Shown: positions 55,880-64,000 of the stretch, in pieces | Position numbering within the stretch: the first letter of the stretch is position 1 | How the letters are laid out: each line of letters begins with the position of its first letter | NCBI GenBank assembly: GCA_024734495.1 | Contig: JALMQS010000089.1 | Span: 2,615,445-2,679,444, forward strand | Direction: 5' to 3' | From: Forficula auricularia | Taxonomy: Eukaryota; Arthropoda; Insecta; Dermaptera; Forficulidae | DNA: 64,000 bases | Notes under the pieces: generated by a model | The model's input: the letters and a program-made list of their open reading frames with translations, nothing else | What the model was told of the DNA's origin: nothing | Database searches by the model: none | Program-made: the position numbers and the translations under genes

Positions 55880-56152
55880 AGGGAGCATCAATAAATTACG
55901 TCACACAGTAAGGGGGCATCTCAGATTTGTGACAAAATGTGACTGGACAGGGTAGCCCGGGGATCTTTAAAATTGTGATGTCACAAGAATTCAAATTAAA
56001 AAATTATAAGGTATAAAAGTGATAGTCAGAAGTCACAATTTAGGGCGAGCTCAATGAAAATGTGACAGAATGTGACACAGGGCGGGGAGGGGTATAAAAA
56101 AATCTTCACTTTCGGGTGACGTAATTTATAGACAGCCTGCCCCCAAGCAAAA
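55880..56152. mobile_element. MITE with 'TAAATTACGTCAC' inverted repeats
   Basis: Left GGGAGCATCAATAAATTACG, right (reverse) GGCTGTCTATAAATTACGTC. Interior has several TGTGAC motifs. This is a terminus form I know from many insect genomes; superfamily not assigned. Confidence 0.65.
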
Positions 56153-56159
56153 ATTAATT

Positions 56160-56950
56160 GAATACCTCAATATTTGAAGATATACTCATTTTTCTATTGT
56201 CTGTTTGCCCTCTGATAGGGCGAAGTATTGAATTCATGGTCTCAATCATCTATCTAGCTATATTATGTATTTTAGACACGGAACCCACAATATGCTAGAA
56301 CCTACGACTCGCTTTTGGCCGGCTTATTTTGAAATTTTCAGGAGGTGTCATGATAAAGGCATAAATCAATTCAATTGCACTTTAATGAATAAATTTATTT
56401 ATTTTAGTAGTCATTAATAATTTACTACACATATAATAGATTTTTAAATATCTATTAATTAAATAGATGAATTTATGTTGTGTTAATTATAAAATACTGT
56501 ATTAGTATATTAAAATTTATTACTAGGGCGGTTCTAACTGAGAGTCCGCCGTGTATTGAAAAAGCTTTCACTTTTTCCTCCAAATTTCTCTTCAATCATT
56601 TATAATGATGTTGGTTGTTAGTGTTGCTGTTCATAAATAAATAATCACTATAGGTATTGTGAGTATGTGGTCATGAATCCAGTGCATTTTTTCAAATAGA
56701 AGCTGACACAGGACTTACACATGACTGGGTTGAGGATAAATAAATTATCTATTAATGACAAATCTTGTTTTGTCTGAATAAAATCCATTTTATAATTAGA
56801 CTCATATACCTTCAATTTATTGTCTGTGTCTGTAAGTATGTTCGTGTGAGACCTATAGAAAATTAACTAAAGTTATGTTTCCAAACGATATTTATAAAAA
56901 AAATAATAAAATGGTTATTAATAACTGAAACTTTTCAGGGGAAAATAATA
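56160..56950. other. AT-rich DNA, no gene seen
   Basis: No exon or repeat boundary supported. 56910-56964 begins the sequence that is tandemly repeated at 57868-58310. Confidence 0.45.
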
Positions 56951-57114
56951 TATTAATTTATAATTAATGTAAAGATTTAAGCATCTTTTTTGAGTTTCTT
57001 TTTTTGAAAAAAGATTGAATTTTTCAAAAATCAACCCAATTGTATATTATTGAAAAAGTGAATTTATTTTTATTTAGGAAACAAATCAAAGATTTTAGTA
57101 GAAATATTTTTACA

Positions 57115-57220
57115 TTGCATATCAGAGGGTTTCGTCCCCTTGAGAATCGAACCCAAGCGCTAACTAAGCTTGCCGGGCTGTTAGCCAAGCCCTTAAGACA
57201 AATCTCTCTCCGATATGCAA
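57115..57220 (-). other. tRNA-like block, reverse
   Basis: Ends TTGCATATC..GATATGCAA pair with each other. Inside: a GGGCTTGGCTAACAGCCC hairpin, box A-like GCTTAGTTAGCGC and, only a few bases later, a T-arm TTGGGTTCGATTCTCAA with box B GGTTCGATTC. The D-arm-like and T-arm-like pieces are fused with no anticodon arm between them. Confidence 0.6.
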
Positions 57221-57710
57221 CATATATAAGAAATAAAGCTACAAATTTTTCACTCCTTTCAACTCGAATGGAATAGTAAAAAATCAGGCTAAACTGAAAA
57301 AAGTTTTCTGTGTCGGTTCCTATATTTAAATGATTAATGTAAAGATTTAAGCATCTTTTTTGAGTTTCTTTTTTTGAAAAAAGATTGAATTTTTCAAAAA
57401 TCAACCCAATTGTATATTATTGAAAAGTGAATTTATTTTATAAAAATATTTCTACTAAAATCTTTGATTTGTTTCCTAAATAAAAATAAATTCACTTTTC
57501 AATAATATACAATTGGGTTGATTTTTGAAAAATTCAATCTTTTTTCAAAAAAGAAACTCAAAAAAGATGCTTAAATCTTTACATTAATCATTTAAATATA
57601 GGAACCGACACTGAAAACTTTTTTCAGTTTAGCCTGATTTTTTACTATTCCATTCGAGTTGAAAGGAGTGAAAAATTTGTAGCTTTATTTCTTATATATG
57701 TTGCATATCG

Positions 57711-57805
57711 GAGAGAGATTTGTCTTAAGGGTTTGACTAACAGCCCGGCAAGCTTAGTTAGCGCTTGGGTTCGATTCCCAAGGGACGAAACCCTCTGATA
57801 TGCAA
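57711..57805 (+). other. tRNA-like block, forward
   Basis: Same layout as 57115-57220 in the opposite orientation; box B GGTTCGATTCC, T stem CTTGGG/CCCAAG. Small differences (TTTGACTAACAGCC) show the two copies have diverged. Confidence 0.6.
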
Positions 57806-57879
57806 TGTAAAAATATTTCTACTAAAATCTTTGACTTGTTTCCTAAATAAAAATAAATTCACTTTTCATTAATTTATAA

Positions 57880-58310
57880 TATTTATCGAAAAGACTGAAC
57901 GGTTAAGAATTACCTGGTTAACTGCCCACAATACCTCTCCAAGATCTTGAAAGAAATGACCTCACCCAGGCAAAAAAATTTTACCGATACATATTTTGAT
58001 TTATTTCTAATTAAAGTTGTTTCGAAAAGTTCTTTATATAAAAAAAACAATAAATAAATAATAATAAAACGTTTATTAATAACTCGAAGTTTTCGGGGCA
58101 AAATAATATATTAATTTATAATTTTTATCGAAAAGACAGGACGGTTAAAAATTATCTGGATAACTACCCACAATACCTCAACAAGATCTTTGAGAGTAAT
58201 GACCTGACCAAGCCAAAAAAATTTTACCTAAACACATTTTTATTTATTTCTAATTTAATTTATCAAATTTAATTAAATTTACTAAATAAGTATTTTAATT
58301 CTAAATATCT
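57880..58310. repeat. Tandem duplication, about 235-bp unit
   Basis: 'ttatcgaaaagac' starts units at about 57885 and 58126, each followed by ACCCACAATACCTC-like sequence and 'aaaattttacc'. The 56910-56964 segment is part of a third unit into which the 903-bp element inserted. Confidence 0.65.
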
Positions 58311-58325
58311 ATCTATACCTACTTA

Positions 58326-59557
58326 CAGTGGCGTAGCAAGAAAATTTTCATGGGTCGGGGGGGGGGGGGGGTCAATCCACAAAGCAAATTATTTAGTGGG
58401 AATTTTTTTTATTTAAAACAAATAGTCCAGTTAAATTGTATTTTTAGCCGGAAAGTTTTGGGGTAGTTGTAATTTTTCTGACCCTTTATGTTTTTTTGTG
58501 TGCTGAATCCGAATCTGAGATTTGGTAACAAAATTTCGTGACGGAACATTGTCAAAAATGCAAAAAAATGTGAAAAAATCTCTTTTTGTGGCCGTTTTTT
58601 GATAAAAAACTATCAAGTTTTCGTAAATAACCTTCCTTTACAAAATGAAATTTCATAAAAATTCCTACAAATTTCATTATTTGGGTTTTTCTCCGACCAA
58701 CTGTTCGGGCTCAAGCACTAGTTGAAAATTGGCGTATTTTTACTGTTTCCTCAAATCCCAAAAACTCGCACTTTTTTCGTTTTTTTCGCATTTCGGCCAT
58801 GAAAAAGCATATTTTCGACAAAAACCACTCTATACATTTTTAAACTAAATTAAATTTTCTTTAATTAAAACAAAATTTTATTTTAATTGGATAATGGTAA
58901 CTCGTGTCGCAAAAAGGTTGACTTTTTGAACAACTGCAATTTTTTGCAAAAAATCACAGTTTTTCCTTCATAAACTGAAAAACACTCATCCTACAAACTT
59001 GATTTTTATCTCATTCACTAGGAAATTTTAGTGACTTGAACGTTTACTTTTTGTTAAAACTCTTAGATTTATAGATATCCAGCATTTTCGATGACGCTTT
59101 TGAAGATTCGGATCATAACCTGTCATGAAAAATGCTAGATATCTATAAATCTAAGAGTTTTAACAAAGAAGTAATCTAAGTAAACGAAAAGTTGATGGTT
59201 TTCGAGTTATAAGTAAAAAACCGCCAAAAAATGAGATTTTTTTTACATGTTTGACAACATTTCGTCACGAAATTTTCTTAGCAAACCTCAGATTCCTATT
59301 CAGCACACAAAAAAACATATAGGAATCAAAACTACCCCAAAACTTTCCCGCGAGGGGCCCTTTAGAGAACAATTTAAGTGGACTCAAAAGATACTTCAAG
59401 AAATTAAAAAAGAACATACTTCTTGATTAAACATATGAAATATATTCAATTAGTGATAGTTTGTCATAAGAAACGGTTTGTCGTTCCCGTCAATCATTCC
59501 ATGAGCCCTGCCCTTGGGGGGGGGGCTCTGACCCCCCCCCCTGTGGCTACGCCTCAG
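58326..59557. mobile_element. hAT-type element with perfect 8-bp TSD and palindromic interior
   Basis: Flanked by CCTACTTA at 58318-58325 and 59558-59565. Ends CAGTGGCGTAGC and (reverse) CTGAGGCGTAGC, followed inside by poly-G/poly-C runs. Interior 58440-59350 is a foldback: AAAGTTTTGGGGTAGTTGTA, AATTTCGTGACG and TTGTGTGCTGAAT-like strings are inverted on the right; the centre holds AACTCTTAGATTTATAGATA twice in opposite orientation. No transposase. Confidence 0.85.
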
Positions 59558-59679
59558 CCTACTTATCATAATCGGCTTGCGCAACGACGCTGAGGTGATT
59601 TTTTTTTTAATTTTAAAACCCACTAATAGCTCATAACAAATTAAATTTAATAAAACTATGAAATTAAAATTATTATTTT

Positions 59680-59933
59680 GAGAATGAGAATGAGGATTGA
59701 TGGGTATTTAAAACCAATCGACTTGATTGGGGAATAATGGAATTGAAATAATTATCGGAAAAGAGGTTTTTTATCTAATTAGATTTTTCCTCTTATTAAA
59801 AACAAGGACTAAAGATGAATAAGGACACTCGATGGTGGAGAAGTAATCTCCGGAATCGAAGCAAAAATACAATGTATACATTAATTAATGTAAAATAATT
59901 GGTTTAATAAAAAAAACAAAAAATAAAGTAAAA
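59680..59933 (+). mobile_element. S1 poly-A SINE
   Basis: Flanked by AAAATTATTATTTT at 59666-59679 and about 59934-59947. Begins GAGAATGAGAATGAGGATTG, ends AATTGGTTTAATAAAAAAAA. This copy defines the 5' end of the family best. Confidence 0.85.
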
Positions 59934-60085
59934 AAAATTATTATTTTAAAACCCACTACTTCTCAACTGGATATAATGTATATAACTCGAATACAAAATC
60001 TACAAAATAAATAAATCTATACCTACTTATTCAAATATATCATATAAATTAGAACGAATTACTTTTACAAAAAAATCACAACCAT

Positions 60086-60722
60086 TAGGGTAGTCCTACT
60101 TTTGGGTATTTTTGAATTTTTACGCTGACAGAGGCTCATATGGTTCGAAATGAATAAAAAAATATCCCCCAAGTTTCAAGTCTCTATCTCAATTTTAATC
60201 TTTGCCTCAAAGCGATGCAAGTTTTCTAACTAAATATTTGGGATTGAAAGATCAATTTTTTATTCCGGCCAAAGTAATGGTTCAAAAAATTTGAAACTTA
60301 GTAGACTTTATCCTTATATTAGTAGCTATCCTTCAGAATTTTTACAGATTTTTAGCTATTATGATTTTGGAGTTTATAACTTACTAACGCTAAGATAATG
60401 CAGTGTTTTATCTAGCCTTAACTCCAAAATTATAAGAGCTAAAAATCTGTAAAAATTCTGATGGATAGATAGTATTATAAGGTTAAACTCTACAGAGTTT
60501 CAAATTTTTTGAAGCATTACTTTGGCCGGAATAAAAAATTGATCATTCAATGCCAAAACCCTTATGTTATTTAAATGTGAAACTTGCATCGCTGTACGGC
60601 AAAGGTTAAAATTGAGATAGAGACTTGAAACTTGGGGAGATATTATTTTTTTATTCATTTCAAACCATATGAGCCTCTGTCAACGTAAAAATTCGAAAAT
60701 ACCCAAAATAAGTACCACCCTC
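60086..60722. mobile_element. R2 foldback element, uninterrupted copy
   Basis: Left TAGTCCTACTTTTGGGTATT, right ends AATACCCAAAATAAGTACCA. Arms of about 290 bp contain TTTTTACGCTGACAGAGGCT and GGCCGGAATAAAAAATTGAT in both orientations. Used as the empty-site reference for 11011-12793. Confidence 0.85.
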
Positions 60723-61107
60723 TATAGTGACCATCTATTAGATCCAAGGCGGTGGAGCAGCCAGCGCCTCTAAAAATTAAGTTTTTGAAGCTCGGGTTTA
60801 TAAAAAAATTAAGTGTTCAATTAAAATTGTGTTGGTTTTGATATGGATAATTAGTGTACTGTAAAATAATAATAATTAACTATCTTTCAAAGGTGATAAA
60901 TGAATATGTTTAGATTATCAGGTAAAGAAATTAAAAAGAAAGCAATTTGAGTTTAAATGTTTTTATTAATAAATGGAAAAACAAGTAAAGTTTGAAGAAA
61001 AGATAACAAATTTAGTGAAATTGATTCTTAAGATAAAGGTCTTCGTTGTGTGTGGGTAGGCAAAATCCCGGTTTGCGACGAAAGCCTGGGGGACACCATT
61101 TGGTAAC

Positions 61108-61190
61108 GAGCTTTTCGTGCGTGCCTTCGGCACGCCCTCGAAGCTCGGCCCTCCGGGCTGGTGCCCTGGCGGGCAGCGTCTCGGTCCAAA
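61108..61190. other. GC hairpin cluster, second copy
   Basis: GCGTGCC-TTC-GGCACGC, GCCC-TCC-GGGC and TGCCC-TGGC-GGGCA in succession. Stems are conserved with 32818-32898. Confidence 0.7.
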
Positions 61191-61961
61191 AATTCTATTC
61201 CTCTTAAAAAACCACGTTTAAAATAAAATCAAAAAATGTACTTGCTTTTGTATAATGGTGTATTAAATTATTTGACCACGGCACTGTAGTTATAACTCTT
61301 GATTATTAATGATATACTTTTGATTATTAATGATATATTCAAAACAGAATCAATGAAGAAAATCGTGTAAAGAGTAAATATATGATAGGGATCCCCAAAT
61401 CCAGATGGTAAAAATCAGAGTCGCCAAGACTTGATTTTTTTTGCTTAGGTTTTTTTGTGTGTCATTTAATATAAAAAATTAAATAATAGTGCAAATTATT
61501 AAAAAATAAACAAATAATATATAAAATATAATATATAAAATATAAATCAAATAAGATGTGAATAATTTCTTCTGTGCGCAAAGAAAAGCGAATTGAATAT
61601 TAAATTTTTGAGTGGCAGGGCGGGGGGGGGGGGGTGAGGAATAATTATCGATATATTTAATGTTTCTTAATTTAAAGTCTTTTAGAGTCTTTCATTTCAA
61701 AATTTGAGTGCAAATTAAAATTATATTTCAAATTTGCCTGGTTAATGAAAATCCATTGGAGCTGTCAGTTTAAAATCCTAGCTGACAATTATATTTCAAA
61801 TTTGCCTTGTTAATTAATATATATTCAATGTTTTTTAATTTAAAATCAATTGGTGTTTTTTCATTTTCATTCGAGTTCAAATGAATACAATATTATCTCG
61901 ACACAAAGTCTAAATCAAAAATTTATAGTTTTAGTAACTGAAATCATGGTATAAATATTAA

Positions 61962-62035
61962 TCTTACATTGGTCTAGTGGATAAAGCAGAGGACCTTAGT
62001 TCAAGAGTTCGTAGGTTCGATTCTAGTCAAGAGGG
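61962..62035 (+). other. tRNA-like module of element F
   Basis: Box A-like TGGTCTAGTGGATA at 61970 and box B GGTTCGATTC at 62013. Acceptor pairing is partial. Probably the SINE-type promoter of element F rather than a tRNA. Confidence 0.5.
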
Positions 62036-62109
62036 AAATTTTTTAGAGAAATTTCTCTTAGCGTTGTTACAAATTAATCTAGATCAATATATATAGTATT
62101 ATCCCTGAA

Positions 62110-63600
62110 GACTTGATGGTGATGCGCTTATGGAGATGATCCCTCGTAGATATTTTAATTCGGGTTTATCATCGCGGTAAGACGTCGGACCTTATACACA
62201 AAACATTTATAAGAAAAGATTACAATATAAAAAGTTTCCAAACACAAGTAATATCAATTAAAAGCCTACCTTATCGTCCGATCATTATGCTCAAAAAAAC
62301 TCGTACAATCTAAAGGCAACGCGACAAAATTATGGTCCACATATAGGACATTTGTACACGGAAATACTGGGTTTGAGCAAGAGGCTTGGTCGGAGTGGGA
62401 TCTCGGCTTAAATAGGTTTCGGGTAGTCAAAATAAATATTTGAATAATCATTTGATATTCCCGGTCAATGTTTTTAATTGAATTTATTATATTAAATGAT
62501 TTTAGAAATGATTATATCGAATTTAAGACCGAATAAATGTTTAAATATATTAATAAAGCTTAAATATATGTTTAATTTTTGGATTAAGAATTCGCGCGGG
62601 GTCTTTCGAATTTTGAAAATCTTTGGACTTTATTAAATGAATGTTTTTAAATATATATATAAAAAAAAGAAAGCTGTAATTTATGCAGCTCCAGGCGGAA
62701 TGAATTATTTTTAATTTTATGTCAGAAGGATTATTTTTACTCTCTTGGGAATCGAGAATTCAAGTATATCAAAATTCAATCCGGGCCAAAAGACTACCCT
62801 GTATCGCGCTAAATATTTCACTCAATATTCATTTGTTCATTCTAAATTTAAACACACATAGCCATCCATCCCTAAATAAATAGTTTAAAAAAAGAAAAAA
62901 AAACATTCATATATATAATTAAAAATAATTAATTCCATCTCGTATCTAGTAGATGACTGCTTCTTATAATTTTCTTAATCGGCAATTTGTACTCTTATTT
63001 TAATTATTTTTAAAGATTTGTGTTTTATTTACAAAAAATATTAGAATTATAAGCAAAAAGAATTAAATATACAAGTTTGAACAAGAAAACTCTGACGTCA
63101 GCACTAATAAAATGTGTATAAGATCTGATGCTTTTAACATGTCAAGGTCGTTGAGTATAAATAAAACACTCGTTTAAATAAATAACTGAATTATCTAATT
63201 GAACTAAAAGTCAGTCGATATAACAGATTTTTTTCTATAAATTTTTTATTTGAATCATAATATTTACTTTAATCATGTATAATAGTGAAAAAATAAGTAG
63301 GAAGATTGGAATGGGGTCTTTTAACACTTGTTGTTTTTGTTGGTTGTCTGTACTTATAGAAAGGGCGGTTTACTTTTTTCACTGTTGCTTTAGATATTAT
63401 TCATGTCTGGGCGACGTATTTTGTTTGTCTTTCAAGGAATTCACTTAAATAAATAAATAAACGAATCTATTTGCCGATTAGATGGTAGAGAAGAATATTA
63501 TTAGTGTGTCAGGTCAGCCCAGGAAAACTAGAAATCATTTATGCTTGATGATGACAAACAAATTATACTAAGATGAATGAAACCTATACCATCTACCTAT
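62110..63600. other. AT-rich DNA, no gene assigned
   Basis: Around 62260-62430 the minus strand reads ACTACCCGAAACCTATTTAA then GCCGAGATCCC, which looks like an LTR promoter (TATA-like TATTTAAG), but no second LTR or primer-binding site was found. The rest is background. Confidence 0.35.
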
Positions 63601-63609
63601 CGAAAGAAA

Positions 63610-63735
63610 AATAAGCTGACGTGTTCTGATGTGGGCATCCTCTTGGCTTTACCATACAACCTGGCCTCTCACTTATATTTAATAAAATTATCTATAATCA
63701 TGTAGGGGGGGGGGTTAGTTTTTGCATTTTTAGAT
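63610..63735 (+). repeat. R1 dispersed repeat, 5' part
   Basis: Starts AGCTGACGTGTTCTGATG and reaches module M ('ttagtttttgcatttttaga'), where it is cut by the retrotransposon to its right. Confidence 0.75.
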
Positions 63736-63741
63736 TACTGT

Positions 63742-64000
63742 ATTAGCATCATACAAAGGTTCCAAAACAAAATGTTGCTGGTCATCGCAGAGGCGCCTTA
63801 TTACGTCCCTAACAAAATAATCCATCATGACATCCCTTTGGAAAGTGTTAAGGAGGCCATACTTCGCTTCAGTGAAAAATACACCAAAAGAGTGTTAGTG
63901 CATCCTAATGTGTTAGCCAACAGACTAAATGTGCCCAGCAGTGAAGTGCGCAGATTGAAACTCCTGATGACATCCGACCTGATAGCCCAAGAGCCCACGA
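63742..64000 (+). pseudogene. Jockey-like reverse transcriptase, 3' end (runs off window)
   Basis: Frame ISIIQRFQNKMLLVIAEAPY, YVPNKIIHHDIPLESVKEAI, then LVHPNVLANRLN. This is the C-terminal region after the RT domain of jockey-like elements (pattern Q.+.LR.I..APWYV.N..IH.D+.+..V...I). The frame is open to the window edge, 86 codons. The 5' border falls in the middle of an R1 repeat, so it is a 5'-truncated insertion. It looks young. Confidence 0.85.

Larger units (their letters stand above)
56965..57867. mobile_element. 903-bp inverted dimer of a tRNA-like repeat, 13-bp TSD
   Basis: Flanked by perfect ATTAATTTATAAT at 56952-56964 and 57868-57880. The interior holds a reverse unit (56965-57332), a partial reverse unit (57333-57442) and a forward unit (57443-57805) that restarts (57806-57867) with the same TAAAAATATTTCTACT. 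So the unit, about 363 bp, has about 62-bp direct terminal repeats and is present in both orientations. Each full unit contains a tRNA-like block. Confidence 0.8.
61105..62105 (+). mobile_element. Element F, copy 2 (longer)
   Basis: Inverted relative to 32200-32905. Begins GGTAACGAGCTTTTCGTGCG, contains poly-G at 61620-61635, and ends TTAGCGTTGTTACAAATTAA. Includes about 350 bp (61205-61600) not present in the other copy. Confidence 0.7.

Noticed and set aside
62260..62430. LTR retrotransposon promoter
   Set aside because: A TATA-like box and flanking sequence resemble an LTR, but no second LTR, primer-binding site or polyprotein was found.

Overview
This looks like nuclear DNA from an insect, order undetermined. 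The window is very AT-rich, has no long open reading frame, and is packed with eukaryotic mobile elements: jockey-like and RTE-like non-LTR retrotransposons, a mariner, a PIF/Harbinger, several hAT elements, a DUF4817-type element, Helitron-like copies, tRNA-derived SINEs, and ends resembling Penelope-like elements that carry hammerhead-ribozyme-like motifs. The host-gene signal is thin: a few short, GC-richer exons with good splice sites, separated by introns of about 9 to 30 kb.

Host genes. On the + strand, three candidate internal exons lie at 7059-7193, 16373-16457 and 33356-33441. Each has one fully open frame and consensus splice sites. The first and third join in frame; including the second shifts the third into a stop. 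A possible alternative first exon ends at 28109. On the - strand, 44450-44513 is a clear first coding exon with a signal peptide, just downstream of a CpG-rich promoter or 5'UTR block (44760-44960). I do not recognise either gene.

Repeat landscape, left to right. 2.9-3.9 kb: a jockey-like ORF1 split by an RTE fragment with a 9-bp target-site duplication (TSD). 5.7-6.9 kb: a truncated mariner beside a foldback. 7.3 and 47.4-48.8 kb: arrays of a 119-bp repeat, the second arranged head to head. 10.9-12.9 kb: a four-level nest (ribozyme-like inverted ends, foldback, Helitron-like element, SINE). 22-24 kb: a dispersed inverted-repeat element, then a PIF/Harbinger. 25-27.8 kb: a second Helitron-like copy and the DUF4817 element. 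32-33.8 and 61-62.1 kb: inverted copies of an element with a tRNA-like sequence and a cluster of GC-rich hairpins. 34.8, 42.0, 54.3 and 58.3 kb: hAT-type elements. 38.1 and 46.2 kb: tandem double insertions of one SINE. 57.0-57.9 kb: a 903-bp inverted dimer of a tRNA-like repeat with a 13-bp TSD. The window ends inside a 5'-truncated jockey-like reverse transcriptase.

The most interesting pattern is the repeated occurrence of hammerhead-ribozyme-like cores (CTGATGA, a helix, then GAAAC). Three of them come as inverted pairs capping a palindromic interior. Everything here rests on reading the sequence by eye; no alignment, folding or database search was run.
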